Shown here piece after piece: positions 16,770 through 26,069 of a stretch of DNA of 64,000 bases. Position numbers and translations under genes: made by a program. The DNA is from Novosphingobium sp. MW5 (GTDB lineage: Bacteria > Pseudomonadota > Alphaproteobacteria > Sphingomonadales > Sphingomonadaceae): NCBI GenBank assembly GCA_025938935.1, contig JAPCWB010000001.1, positions 3,569,001 to 3,633,000 of the forward strand, in the 5' to 3' direction. The number at the start of each line of letters is the position of its first letter. The stretch's first letter is position 1. Below the pieces are notes generated by a model. It was not told where the DNA came from and did no database searches. It worked only from the letters and a program-made list of their open reading frames with translations.

Positions 16770-18070
16770 TGGCTGTTCCTTGAAGCAAGTGCGGGAGGGA
16801 CCGGGCCGCCGGTGGCCCAATCGAGAAGTTCGACGGTGTGGACCACAGGTGCCGACATGCGTGAGGCAATCTGGGTTGCGCAGCCGATATTGCCGGTGGC
16901 GACGATGTCGGGCTGGAGGCGGGCAAGATTGGCAGCCTTGCGGTCACCTAGCTGGCCGGCAATGTCGGATTGCAGGATATTGTAGGTCCCGGCCGAACCA
17001 CAGCACAGGTGCGATTCGGCTGGCTGGCTGACAGTGAAGCCGGCGCGGGTCAGAAGATCGACAGGGGCGCGGGTAATCTTCTGGCCGTGCTGCATCGAAC
17101 AGGGGGCGAGATAGCCGACTTTGGCGGCGCCCGCCTTGCCACCTTCGGGCAGATCGATCTCGGCGAGGAATTCGGTGATGTCCTTGGCCATGTCGGAAAG
17201 CGTTGCCGCATCGCCGGCGTAGGCCGGATCCTCGCGCAGCATGTGACCATAGTCCTTGATCGTCGTGCCGCAGCCCGAGGCAGTGATGATGATCGCATCG
17301 AGCCCCGCAGCCATTTCGCGCCGCCATGCATCCACGTTGCGGCGGGCCGAATGGAGCCCATCCTCGCTGCGTCCCAGATGCCAGGTGAGTGCGCCGCAGC
17401 AACCCTCGCCCCTCGCAAAGGCGACGTCGTAGCCGCAGCGGGTGAGGAGGCGCACGGTCGCCTCGCGGATTTCCGGGCGAAGGACGTTCTCGGCGCAGCC
17501 CTGCAGCAGGACGATACGGCCCTTGCGGGTATTCCGGGCCTCGGCGCTCTCGGGAGCCTTTGCCGCCGCAACCTTGGCAGGAGCCAATCGCAGCATGGCG
17601 GCAAGCGGCTTGGTCACTGCGCTCGCCGCAAAGGCCGGTTCCAGCCAGCGCGCAAACCGGGCAAGCCTGAGGGCGATGCGCATGCGGCCCGGATAAGGCA
17701 AGGTCCTGGCGAGCACCGCGCGGATCAGGCGTTCGTGCCAGGGGCGCCGATAAGTCGCCTCGATATAGGCGCGGGCGTGATCGACGAGGTGCATGTAGTT
17801 CACGCCGGACGGGCAGGTGGTCATGCAGGACAGGCACGAAAGGCAGCGGTCGATGTGCTTGACCACCTCTGCCGTCGGCTGCTGCTCGTTCTCGAGCATT
17901 TCCTTGATCAGGTAGATGCGGCCGCGCGGCGAATCGAGTTCGTCGCCCAACAGGACATAGGTCGGGCAGGTGGCGGTGCAGAATCCGCAGTGCACGCACT
18001 TGCGGATCACCGCTTCGGACATGGCGGTTGCGGGATCGCTGAGCTGCGCAGGCGTAAAACGAGTCTGCAT
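16766..18070 (-). CDS. glcF: Glycolate oxidase iron-sulfur subunit GlcF
   Basis: A 434-residue protein with two [4Fe-4S] ferredoxin motifs, CVHCGFCTATCP near residue 26 and CLSCLSCMTTCP near 77. Two CCG-type Cys-rich domains follow (GCAENVLRP...GEGCCGALTWH, and later LAPCSMQHG...LCCGSAGTYN). It passes electrons from the flavin subunits GlcD/GlcE to the respiratory chain. The length fits GlcF (about 400 residues). It starts two bases after glcE and overlaps the glcG-like gene. Confidence 0.93.
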   Translation of the reverse strand: MQTRFTPAQLSDPATAMSEAVIRKCVHCGFCTATCPTYVLLGDELDSPRGRIYLIKEMLENEQQPTAEVVKHIDRCLSCLSCMTTCPSGVNYMHLVDHARAYIEATYRRPWHERLIRAVLARTLPYPGRMRIALRLARFARWLEPAFAASAVTKPLAAMLRLAPAKVAAAKAPESAEARNTRKGRIVLLQGCAENVLRPEIREATVRLLTRCGYDVAFARGEGCCGALTWHLGRSEDGLHSARRNVDAWRREMAAGLDAIIITASGCGTTIKDYGHMLREDPAYAGDAATLSDMAKDITEFLAEIDLPEGGKAGAAKVGYLAPCSMQHGQKITRAPVDLLTRAGFTVSQPAESHLCCGSAGTYNILQSDIAGQLGDRKAANLARLQPDIVATGNIGCATQIASRMSAPVVHTVELLDWATGGPVPPALASRNSQ

Positions 18071-18072
18071 GA

Positions 18073-19233
18073 TCAGGCAAACCTGCGCGGATCGAGGATC
18101 CCGGCGGGATCAAAGCCGCGTCGAACACGCTCAGACAGGGCGGCAACGGCGGGCTGTTCAGGGTGGCGGATTGGCGTGGAGGTCAGCATCGCGGAGGGCG
18201 CACGGATTAGCATGGCGTGGCCGTGATGGGTCTGGACGAGTGAACGCACATCCGTGTCGCAGCCCGCTCCCGCCCAGATCAGCGCGCCGCCCCAATCCAT
18301 CAGGCAATCCGCTCCCGCGTCAGCAAGCGCATCAACCAGAGCTGCGGCGCGCGAGGGTGCGATCTGGATGCGCCAAAGGGCTTCGGCGCCTGCAAGGCTG
18401 GTGACTTCGCGCACGTCCCGCCACGCTGCGGCTGAAGCGGCTTCGTCCAAAAGATCGGAACCGGGTGCGCTGAGGATTGCCTGCAATTGCCCTGCGCGAA
18501 AATTCACAGAGGGCGCAAAGCCTTCAAGGCGCAGAAGGGTCTGCGAAGGCGGGCCGCCGGCAGACGGCAGATAGGCAGCCGCCACCGGCCCGGCCACCGA
18601 ACCAAGGGCCTGCGCCATCACACCCACGGAGGTTGAAGCATCCAGCCCCGGAACGACCAACGTGGCGGCGGATTTGGGCTTCGGCACCACCTTGACCGAA
18701 AGCTCGGTAAGCACTGCGAGCTGGCCCCACGACCCGGCGATCACCTTGGACAGGTCATAGCCGGTCACGTTCTTGACCACCTTGCCGCCCGCCTTGAACG
18801 CCTCGCCCCGGCCGGATACCGCCGAAAAGCCGAGCAGGTGATCGCGCGCGCCGCCGGCGGTCAGACGGCGCGGACCGGCGATGCCGGCAGCGATCACGCC
18901 GCCGATGGTAGCGCTCCGTTCCTGCGCGCCGAACAGCGCCCCGTGATCCCACGGTTCGAAGGCTAGCATCTGGCCATTACGGTCGAGCAATGCCTCGACC
19001 TCTGCCAGCGGTGTCGCCGGCCCCGGGGTCAGGACGAGTTCGCTGGGTTCATAATCGATGACACCGCTCAGGCGCGACACGTCGAGAACAGCCGCCTGCC
19101 GGTCCGGCCTGCCGATCGCGCGCTTGCTGCCGCCGGAACGCACCTCGACTGGCGTTCCCGAAATGCGCGCGGCATTGACCCTGCCTTGCAGTTCGGCCGC
19201 ATCGGCGGGCTGGTATGTTGCGCCAAGCTCCAT
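18073..19233 (-). CDS. glcE: Glycolate oxidase FAD-binding subunit GlcE
   Basis: A 386-residue PCMH-type FAD protein. The N-terminal part has VRSGGSKRAIGRP and LTPGPATPLAEVEALL, the FAD-binding layout of GlcE. It lacks the C-terminal FAD-oxidase domain region seen in GlcD, as is normal for this shorter subunit. GlcD and GlcE together form the flavin part of the three-subunit 2-hydroxyacid (glycolate, D-lactate) oxidase. Its ATG overlaps the glcD stop by one base. Confidence 0.92.
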   Translation of the reverse strand: MELGATYQPADAAELQGRVNAARISGTPVEVRSGGSKRAIGRPDRQAAVLDVSRLSGVIDYEPSELVLTPGPATPLAEVEALLDRNGQMLAFEPWDHGALFGAQERSATIGGVIAAGIAGPRRLTAGGARDHLLGFSAVSGRGEAFKAGGKVVKNVTGYDLSKVIAGSWGQLAVLTELSVKVVPKPKSAATLVVPGLDASTSVGVMAQALGSVAGPVAAAYLPSAGGPPSQTLLRLEGFAPSVNFRAGQLQAILSAPGSDLLDEAASAAAWRDVREVTSLAGAEALWRIQIAPSRAAALVDALADAGADCLMDWGGALIWAGAGCDTDVRSLVQTHHGHAMLIRAPSAMLTSTPIRHPEQPAVAALSERVRRGFDPAGILDPRRFA

Positions 19234-20723
19234 CAGAACCTCGGCAATTCGGGATGCGGCAACTGGCCGTGATGAACGTGCATCCGGCCAAGCTCAGCGC
19301 AGCGGTGGAGCTCAGGGAATACCTTGCCGGGGTTGAGCTTGAGCTCAGGATCGAAGGCGCACTTGATCCGTTGCTGATGGGCGAGATCGACCGGCTCGAA
19401 CATGGCGGGCATCAGGTCGCGCTTTTCCACCCCGACGCCGTGCTCGCCGGTCAGAACCCCGCCGACCTCGACGCATAGCCGCAGGATGTCCGCACCGAAA
19501 TCTTCCGCCCGCTGCAGTTCACCGGGCCGGTTGGCATCGTAGAGGATCAGCGGATGGAGGTTGCCGTCGCCCGCATGGAAGACATTGGCAACGCCGAGGC
19601 CGTATTGCCGCGAGAGCTCGGCCATCCGTTCCAGCACCTCGCTCAGCCGTCCGCGCGGAATGGTGCCGTCCATGCAGTAATAGTCCGGCGCCAGCCGCCC
19701 TACCGCGGGAAAAGCCGCCTTGCGACCGGCCCAGAAGCGCATGCGCTCTTCCTCGCTCGTGGCGATTCTCGAGGTGGTGGCACCGTTGACCTCGGCAATT
19801 GCGGCAATGCGCTCGAGCAGGTAATCGCATTCCACCGGCGGGCCATCGACCTCGACGATGAGCAGCGCCTCGACGTCGAGCGGATAGCCGGCCTGGACAA
19901 AGGCTTCGGCGGCCTCGGTCGCCAGCTTGTCCATCATCTCCATGCCGGCCGGAACGATCCCCTCGGCAATGACCGCGGCAACGCAGTCACCCGCCGACTT
20001 TGTCGTCGGGAAGCCGAGCAGGATGGCGCGGGCCATTTCGGGCGCGCGCAGGATACGCACCGTCACTTCGGTGACGACACCGAGCAACCCTTCCGATCCG
20101 ACAACCAGACCGAGTAGGTCCAGACCTTCCGGCTCCAGTTCGCGGCCGCCAAGGCGCACGACTTCGCCGTCGGCCATGACCAGTTCGACGCCGAGCACGT
20201 TGTTAGTCGTCAACCCGTATTTCAGGCAGTGCACCCCGCCGGAGTTCTCGGCGACATTGCCGCCGATCGTGCAGGCGATCTGGCTGGACGGATCGGGCGC
20301 GTAGTAGAAGCCCTCCGCCTCGACCGCCTGCGTGACAGCGAGGTTGGTCACGCCCGGCTGCACCACAGCCACGCGGTCGATATAATCGATGTCGAGCACC
20401 CGGTTCATGCGCGAGAGACCGAGCAAGACGCCATCCGCCAGTGGCAGTGCTCCGCCCGAGAGCGATGTTCCCGCCCCTCGCGGCACGATCTTCACACCCT
20501 CGCGGTGGCACCAGGCCATGACCTCAGAGACCTGCTCCGTGGTCGACGGAAGGACGACCACCAACGGCGGCTGGCGGTAGGCGGTCAGTCCATCCGATTC
20601 ATAAGGCTTGAGCTCACGCTCCTCGCAGATCACGCCGTCAGCGACGATCGTCCGCAGGGCTGCGGCGATCTCCATCCGGCGCGCCACCGTATCGGCGCAT
20701 ACTTCAGGCATTCTGAGCGACAC
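19233..20723 (-). CDS. glcD: Glycolate oxidase catalytic subunit GlcD
   Basis: A 496-residue FAD-linked oxidase. The FAD-binding PCMH domain contains VPRGAGTSLSGGALPL near residue 80 and GGNVAENSGGVHCLKYG near 155. The C-terminal half contains VFHAGDGNLHPLI and LTGEHGVGVEKR, the substrate and iron/His motifs of the GlcD/D-lactate dehydrogenase family. It oxidises a 2-hydroxyacid (glycolate to glyoxylate in E. coli). I prefer the GTG at 20723, which has GAGAGG upstream, over the ATG at 20711. It lies 13 bases after the MFS gene, so transporter and oxidase share one mRNA. Confidence 0.93.
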   Translation of the reverse strand: MSLRMPEVCADTVARRMEIAAALRTIVADGVICEERELKPYESDGLTAYRQPPLVVVLPSTTEQVSEVMAWCHREGVKIVPRGAGTSLSGGALPLADGVLLGLSRMNRVLDIDYIDRVAVVQPGVTNLAVTQAVEAEGFYYAPDPSSQIACTIGGNVAENSGGVHCLKYGLTTNNVLGVELVMADGEVVRLGGRELEPEGLDLLGLVVGSEGLLGVVTEVTVRILRAPEMARAILLGFPTTKSAGDCVAAVIAEGIVPAGMEMMDKLATEAAEAFVQAGYPLDVEALLIVEVDGPPVECDYLLERIAAIAEVNGATTSRIATSEEERMRFWAGRKAAFPAVGRLAPDYYCMDGTIPRGRLSEVLERMAELSRQYGLGVANVFHAGDGNLHPLILYDANRPGELQRAEDFGADILRLCVEVGGVLTGEHGVGVEKRDLMPAMFEPVDLAHQQRIKCAFDPELKLNPGKVFPELHRCAELGRMHVHHGQLPHPELPRF

Positions 20724-20736
20724 GGGGTGCGGCCTC

Positions 20737-22017
20737 TCAGTTCGCTTCGGTTTCGAGCAGTGCGTCTGGCGCGCGGTGATTGCCGTCGGGGCCGGTCAGG
20801 TAGAACAGGAAAGCTCCCACGAGCGTCGTGCCCGCACAAATCCAGATATAGGGCTCATAGCTGCCACCGGTGTATGACAGGGTGAAGCTCAGTATCAGTG
20901 CACCGATCGCGCCGCCTGCATCGAGGCCCGACTTCACGAAGGCAAAGACCAGGCTGAAATTCATCAGGTTGAAATGGCGGGAAACCAGATAGCCGCCGAT
21001 GTCTCCTTCTGCCCCCTGCGCAATGCCGATCAGCATGATGCCGGCCGCGCACATCGCCACCGTCATCCCCGGCGCGCCAAGAATCGTAAAGCCGATGGCC
21101 GGCAGGCTGAGCCCGAAAAGCGCTACCTTGTTCGCCGAAATGCGGTCGAGCGCGATGCCGAATATGGCTCGGCCGACGATCACGCCCGTTGCGTAAAGCG
21201 AAACCATCCAGGTGCCGGCGGAGTCGCTGACGCCCTTTGACAGCACCACCAGCTTGAGCTGGGATGCCGCGAAGGGCTGGGCGATATTGATCATGAACAT
21301 GCCCCCGACCAGCAGGGCAAAGGCAGGCTGGCGAACAAGCGCCAGGAAGTCAGCGCGGGTGATCTTCGGGTTCTTGATCTCCGCTTGCTGATCCTTGCCC
21401 TTGGCGGATCGTCCCATGAAGAAAATGCAGACGAGCCCGCCAATAGCCGAGACTGCACCGAGTGCGACGAAGCCATTGCGCCAGCCATAGCTTGCGATGA
21501 TCGCGCCAAGGATCGGCGCCGCAACGGCCCCCGAAAGCGGCGGCCCCATCATCAGCACGGAAAGCGCCGTTCCGCGCGCCTTGTCGAAGCGATCGACCAG
21601 CGTGCGCGCAAAAACCAGCGAAGTCGCCATCACGCCGAAGATGTGCTGGACCAGCCAGATGGCGAAGAATTCGTAGATATTGCCGTTGAGCGTGCTCAGG
21701 CCGAAGAAGCCTAGCGACATCGCGGTCATGCCCACGCCAGCCGCCATCCGGGCGCCAAACTTGTCGGCGAACCGCCCGGCAAGCGGCGTCATGAATGCTG
21801 TCACGATCGGCAAGGCGCTGACAAGCGCGAACTGCGCCTTCGACCAGCCGAACTCGCGGATCAGCTCGGGGGCGAAAAGGCTCATCGTGTAGTGACTGAG
21901 CGCATTGCCCGTCGCGATGCCGATGAAGGCCGCGAGCAGTGTGACCCAGTTCAGCCGGAATTCGCCAATGAAGCTCACGCGGGGGATCCTCTCCGGTTTT
22001 GAACTGGTGCCGGTCAT
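20737..22017 (-). CDS. MFS transporter, first gene of the glycolate-oxidase operon
   Basis: A 426-residue major facilitator with about 12 hydrophobic segments and the loop motif GRFADKFGAR after the second helix. ATG 22017 has a near-perfect GGAGGAA site. It is the first gene of MFS-glcD-glcE-glcF-glcG-SnoaL with tight spacing, so it probably imports the 2-hydroxyacid (or its precursor) oxidised by GlcDEF. A 21-bp candidate operator lies at 22081-22101 in its promoter region. Confidence 0.88.
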   Translation of the reverse strand: MTGTSSKPERIPRVSFIGEFRLNWVTLLAAFIGIATGNALSHYTMSLFAPELIREFGWSKAQFALVSALPIVTAFMTPLAGRFADKFGARMAAGVGMTAMSLGFFGLSTLNGNIYEFFAIWLVQHIFGVMATSLVFARTLVDRFDKARGTALSVLMMGPPLSGAVAAPILGAIIASYGWRNGFVALGAVSAIGGLVCIFFMGRSAKGKDQQAEIKNPKITRADFLALVRQPAFALLVGGMFMINIAQPFAASQLKLVVLSKGVSDSAGTWMVSLYATGVIVGRAIFGIALDRISANKVALFGLSLPAIGFTILGAPGMTVAMCAAGIMLIGIAQGAEGDIGGYLVSRHFNLMNFSLVFAFVKSGLDAGGAIGALILSFTLSYTGGSYEPYIWICAGTTLVGAFLFYLTGPDGNHRAPDALLETEAN

Positions 22018-22080
22018 CGTTCCTCCCCAGAAACGCGTCGCTGGCACCAGTTCAGCTGCCCGAATAGCATCTCGCAGTCT

Positions 22081-22101
22081 CTGGTCAAATTATTTGACCG
22101 A
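22081..22101. promoter_or_regulatory. Candidate operator, site 1 (CTGG-N13-CCGA)
   Basis: The 17-bp core GGTCAAA-TTA-TTTGACC (22083-22099) is a perfect inverted repeat with 7-bp arms. It lies between the divergent MFS-glc operon and the GHL6-dehydrogenase operon. It fits the YTGG-N13-CCRR pattern shared by five sites in the island. Confidence 0.6.
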
Positions 22102-22167
22102 AAAAGCTTGCTTGTCTAATCGCCGCTATGCCGCAACCTGCAAACAGACAGCGAAGGAAGTCAATCA

Positions 22168-24219
22168 ATGCCCGGTGACCAGACCCCTTGGTGGGAGCAG
22201 CCCTACCGGATCGTGCAGACGAACCTGCGCCTGATCGACGCCAGCCTCGATCCCGCATCACTTGCCCGGCAGGCGAAGGAATTTGGAGCGACGGCGATCA
22301 CTTTCAACGTCGGTGGCATCTACGCCTTTTACCCGACGGAGCTGCCGCTGCACGCGCGCAACCCCTACCTTACCCGCGACCTAACAGGCGATATGCTGGA
22401 AGCCGCTCACAGCGCGGGGCTGCGCATGGTGGGGCGTTTTGACCTCTCGAAAGGGACAAGGCTCGCCTACGATGCTCACCCCGATTGGTTTGTGCACAAT
22501 GCCCATGGCGAGCCGCAGGAATACAACGGCACCTATCAAGCTTGCGTCAATGGCGGATGGGCCTCCGACTACAGCCTGCAGATCCTGCGCGAAGGGCTTG
22601 GCCGCTACGCGATCGACGCCGCCTTCTTCAACATGACCGGTTACCAGCCAGTCGACTACAGCGGGCACTATCGCGGCATCTGCCACTGCGAGAATTGCCA
22701 GCGCGGATTTCGTGACGGCTTCGGCAAGCCGCTTCCCAAGGTCGAGCACTTCGGCGACCCTTCGTTCCGCGACTACCTTACCTTCAAGCGCCAGACGAGC
22801 CAGATCGCGGCGCAGCGGATCTATGACACGGTCAAGGCGGTGCGCCCCTCAACCGGGGTCATGGGCAATGGCCATTATTCCTGTGATTTCATGCGGCTGG
22901 AAATCCAGCGCGCCGTGAGCCGCCCCGCACCCGAGTGGCCGCATCAGCCGGGCGAGCTGACCCGCTGGGCGGAATCGATCGGCAAGGGGCAGGCTTATGC
23001 CTGCGCTTCGACCGATTTCCTCGACTACCAGTTCCGCTACGCCTCGGAGACCTCGCACAACCACATGCTGCGTTTCGGTCAGCAGATGGCGGGCGGCGCG
23101 CAGATCGACTTCTATGTCCTGGGCACTTTTGACCAGCCCAATTCCGAGCCGCTCGAGCCCGTGCACCGGTTCTTTGAATGGCACCGCGAGCACGGCGAGG
23201 ACCTGACGATGACGCGCTCCAAAGCGCGCGTTGCACTCTACCATTCCCGCGCGTCGGACCTGCACGCGGAAGCAACCGAAACCGGCAAGCTGCGCACCAA
23301 CTGCTTCCGCGGGGCCTACCGCATGCTGCTCGAAGCGCGCATCCCCTTCGATTTCATCAGCGACGAGCGGATGGAAGATGCGGACATCGCCAGCCAACTG
23401 GCCCGCTTTGACCTGATCGTGCTGCCGAACACGACGTGCCTTTCCGACCGCGAGGCCGAGGTGTTGGACGCGTGGGTGGCCGGCGGAGGAACCTTGCTCG
23501 CAACAGGCGAGACCGGGCTTTACGACGAGCGCGGCGTGAAGCGCGATGCGATCGCCCTGCAAAGCTTTCCGGCCAGCAGGATCGCGAAGTGCGATCGCGG
23601 CCAGGAAACTTATTTCGCAATCGGCGAAGACGAGTTCGATTTTCCCAAGACCCGTTTCCTGCACCTCGACGGCTATTACTTCCATGGTGAGACCAAGGCG
23701 GACGCGGTCGGCGAACTTTCGCTGCTGCCCGAACAGAAATACGGCCCGCCGGAACTATGCTTCCCTGAGGACCTGTCGAGCCGCGGGCCGGGCGTGCTCT
23801 CGCGCAGTCACGGCAAGGGCAAGTCCGTTTGGCTGCCGTGGCTGCCTGAATGGCTCTATTTCCGCGACGGGCTCCCCGAGCACCGCGAACTGCTGCGTCA
23901 GATCATCGCACGTTCTTCGGTCGCTCCGGTCAAGGTCGTAGGCGCTGGCCCGCTCGAGGTTGCGGTGCGCGAGACGCGCGGCGGAAAGCTCGCCGTCCAC
24001 CTCGTCAATTACGCCGGACAGCGCGAGAGCGCCTACGAGGAACCGCCGACCATCACCGGCCTGCGGCTTGGCGTGCAAGCGCCTGCCGGGATCGCCACGG
24101 CATTGGTCGAGGGCAGTGACTTGACCTTCAGTCCCGCCGATGCCGAAGGCTATGCCTGGACCGACTTGCCAGCAGTCAAATACTTCGAGATCATCGTGCT
24201 CTCGCAGGCAGCGGGCTGA
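22168..24219 (+). CDS. GHL6-type glycoside hydrolase with beta-galactosidase trimerisation-like domain
   Basis: A 683-residue cytoplasmic protein. The N-terminal two thirds resemble the hypothetical glycosyl hydrolase 6 family (a TIM barrel; for example GLRMVGRFDLSK, HPDWFVHNAHGEP, AFFNMTGYQP and a Cys pair CHCENCQRGF). Residues about 355-560 look like the GATase-like trimerisation domain of GH42 enzymes (ARVALYHSRASD, DLIVLPNTTCLSDREAE). No signal peptide is seen, so it would act on an imported oligosaccharide or glycoside. The ATG follows AAGGAAG. It forms an operon with the dehydrogenase gene. Its substrate is unknown. Confidence 0.72.
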   Translation: MPGDQTPWWEQPYRIVQTNLRLIDASLDPASLARQAKEFGATAITFNVGGIYAFYPTELPLHARNPYLTRDLTGDMLEAAHSAGLRMVGRFDLSKGTRLAYDAHPDWFVHNAHGEPQEYNGTYQACVNGGWASDYSLQILREGLGRYAIDAAFFNMTGYQPVDYSGHYRGICHCENCQRGFRDGFGKPLPKVEHFGDPSFRDYLTFKRQTSQIAAQRIYDTVKAVRPSTGVMGNGHYSCDFMRLEIQRAVSRPAPEWPHQPGELTRWAESIGKGQAYACASTDFLDYQFRYASETSHNHMLRFGQQMAGGAQIDFYVLGTFDQPNSEPLEPVHRFFEWHREHGEDLTMTRSKARVALYHSRASDLHAEATETGKLRTNCFRGAYRMLLEARIPFDFISDERMEDADIASQLARFDLIVLPNTTCLSDREAEVLDAWVAGGGTLLATGETGLYDERGVKRDAIALQSFPASRIAKCDRGQETYFAIGEDEFDFPKTRFLHLDGYYFHGETKADAVGELSLLPEQKYGPPELCFPEDLSSRGPGVLSRSHGKGKSVWLPWLPEWLYFRDGLPEHRELLRQIIARSSVAPVKVVGAGPLEVAVRETRGGKLAVHLVNYAGQRESAYEEPPTITGLRLGVQAPAGIATALVEGSDLTFSPADAEGYAWTDLPAVKYFEIIVLSQAAG

Positions 24220-24230
24220 GGTAGAGCGCG

Positions 24231-25214
24231 ATGAAGGGACTGACTGTCCTCACCACCCTTGCCTACCAGGGCAAGCACTGGGACGGCCTGATAGCCGCGC
24301 TGGACGGCGCGGAAGTGCTGCGCTTCGATAGCCCCGAGGGTGAGGGGTTTGATGCCGCTCTCGCCCGCGCCGATGTGGCGATCCTGCGCAAGGACCCTGA
24401 GCCGCGCCTGCTCGCGGCACCAAAGCTGCGCTGGATACATGTCGATCACGCTGGCCTTAACCGGGCGGCGAAGCCCGAAGCCTTTCGTGAGGGCCTGGTG
24501 ATTACTGGCTCTTCCGGCCGTTCATCCCCGGTGCTGGCCGAACATGCGCTGTTCTTCGCCCTCGCCCTTGCTTACCGCTACCCGGCCTTCCTCGACGCGC
24601 AGCGCGCCCACCAGTGGGGCGTTCCGGGGCAGGATGACCTGCGCGGGCTCTACGGGCGCACCATGGGCATCGTCGGCATGGGCAATACGGGGACGGAACT
24701 TGCGATCCGTGCCAAGGCATTTGGAATGCGGGTGCTTGGCTATCGCCGCCGCGCCGCGCCGCCGCCTGCGGGCGTCGACCAGATGTTCAGCGCCGATGCC
24801 GGAGACGGGCTCGATGCCCTGCTCGAACAGAGCGATTTCGTGGTGCTGTGCCTGGGCCTGTCCGACAAGACCCATCATCTGATCGGCAGCCGCGAACTCG
24901 CGCTGATCGGGCCGAAAGGCTACCTGATAAACATGGCACGCGGACCAGTGGTTGACGAAGCGGCCCTGATCGAGGCGCTGCAGCAGGGAACGATCGCAGG
25001 TGCCGGGCTCGATACCTTCGAAGTGGAGCCCCTGCCCACCGCCAGCCCGCTGTGGGACGCACCCAACACCCTGATCACACCGCACGTCACTCCCGCCGTG
25101 CCGGACCGCACCCAGCGCTCGCTCGACATCATTTGCGATAACATCCGCCGCTTTTCAGCCGGCGAGCCTTTGCTTAACGTGCTGACACGCGAGGACCAAT
25201 ACTCGAAAGGCTAG
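24231..25214 (+). CDS. D-2-hydroxyacid dehydrogenase family protein
   Basis: A 327-residue NAD-dependent dehydrogenase. The cofactor motif is GIVGMGNTGTELA near residue 145. The catalytic Arg/Glu/His region is represented by NMARGPVVDEAALIEAL, then EPLPTASPLW and the His of ITPHVTP. It would interconvert a 2-ketoacid and a D-2-hydroxyacid, for example hydroxypyruvate and glycerate. The gene starts 11 bases after the GHL6 gene. Its stop codon overlaps the convergent regulator's stop by three bases. Confidence 0.88.
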   Translation: MKGLTVLTTLAYQGKHWDGLIAALDGAEVLRFDSPEGEGFDAALARADVAILRKDPEPRLLAAPKLRWIHVDHAGLNRAAKPEAFREGLVITGSSGRSSPVLAEHALFFALALAYRYPAFLDAQRAHQWGVPGQDDLRGLYGRTMGIVGMGNTGTELAIRAKAFGMRVLGYRRRAAPPPAGVDQMFSADAGDGLDALLEQSDFVVLCLGLSDKTHHLIGSRELALIGPKGYLINMARGPVVDEAALIEALQQGTIAGAGLDTFEVEPLPTASPLWDAPNTLITPHVTPAVPDRTQRSLDIICDNIRRFSAGEPLLNVLTREDQYSKG

Positions 25215-26011
25215 GATCGCTTCCGGCCGTCGCGGGGCTTTGCCGGGGCGAGCAGGTCGATCCGCGAAATCCGGCGAATGGCCGCCTCCAGCCGCTCCTC
25301 TTCCTCAAGGATTTCGCGCTGGGCGCGCATGGTCGATTCGATATGGTGGCGTGAGGCCGCCTCCGCACGCGCCGGATCGCGGTCCATGATCGCGTCGAAC
25401 ACCGCCTTGTGCTCGGCCAGGCGCTCGTCGTGGTCCTTGCGGTGCTCGTAGATGTTGCGGCGATTGAGATAGACGTTGTTGCGCAGGATGGTCTCAAGGC
25501 TGCGCATGACCTGCAGGAGCATGACATTGTGCGACGCGCCGTATATCGCGATATGAAAGTCAGCATCGTTTGCCGCCACGGCATCGGCATCGCCACTTTC
25601 GTGCGCCGCCTGCATGGCGGCGAAAATCTTTTGCAGCTCCTCCCGGTCAGCCTGGGTCGCGCGCTGGGCGGCAAAACCGGCGGCGGCGGCCTCGACCACC
25701 GAGCGGAATTCCATGCAGTCGAACCGGCCGCGCGGCTCGTCGAACAGCAGCATCAGCGGGTCGCGGATCGACTGGCCGATCTTGTCGCTGACATAGCAGG
25801 AGCCGTTGGCATCGGTCATCAGCAGGCCGCGTTCGACCAGCCGATCCAGCGCATCGCGCAACGAAGGGCGCGATACGTCGAGCTTGAGCGCCAGCTCCCG
25901 CTCCGGCAGCAGCTTCTCACCCGGCGGCAGCGCGCCTTCGAGGATGAGCTCCTGGAAATGCCGGGCAACCGCGTCGGCGAGCTTTTCCGGCTTGATCGAT
26001 GCAAAGGCCAT
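25211..26011 (-). CDS. GntR-family transcriptional regulator (FadR/FCD type)
   Basis: A 266-residue protein with an N-terminal winged helix-turn-helix (KLLPERELALKLDVSRPSLRDAL, the classic GntR pattern) and a C-terminal helical FCD domain. The FCD metal/ligand residues appear in ANDADFHIAIYGASHN and HKAVFDAIMDRD. FCD regulators usually respond to sugar acids or 2-hydroxyacids. It is the only regulator gene in the island and is placed in its middle. A candidate operator lies 38-58 bases upstream of its start (26049-26069). I infer that it controls the island operons. Confidence 0.93.
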   Translation of the reverse strand: MAFASIKPEKLADAVARHFQELILEGALPPGEKLLPERELALKLDVSRPSLRDALDRLVERGLLMTDANGSCYVSDKIGQSIRDPLMLLFDEPRGRFDCMEFRSVVEAAAAGFAAQRATQADREELQKIFAAMQAAHESGDADAVAANDADFHIAIYGASHNVMLLQVMRSLETILRNNVYLNRRNIYEHRKDHDERLAEHKAVFDAIMDRDPARAEAASRHHIESTMRAQREILEEEERLEAAIRRISRIDLLAPAKPRDGRKRS

Positions 26012-26048
26012 GGCCGGGTTCTAGCGCGTTGCTGCGCGCTTACCAAGC

Positions 26049-26069
26049 TTGGTTAGAATTATTCCCCAA
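26049..26069. promoter_or_regulatory. Candidate operator, site 2 (TTGG-N13-CCAA), upstream of gntR
   Basis: TTGG and CCAA are 13 bases apart. The site covers the last codons of the glxR-like gene and lies 38-58 bases before the regulator start, where autoregulation would be expected. A perfect 12-bp palindrome ACCAAGCTTGGT (26042-26053) partly overlaps it. Confidence 0.5.

Noticed and set aside
25211..25214. CTAG shared by two convergent stop codons, also at 45050-45053
   Set aside because: A palindromic CTAG naturally gives TAG stops on both strands; two cases need no special explanation.
26042..26053. ACCAAGCTTGGT as an independent 12-bp operator
   Set aside because: Contains a HindIII-type palindrome that can arise by chance and overlaps the TTGG-N13-CCAA site, which fits the other promoters better.
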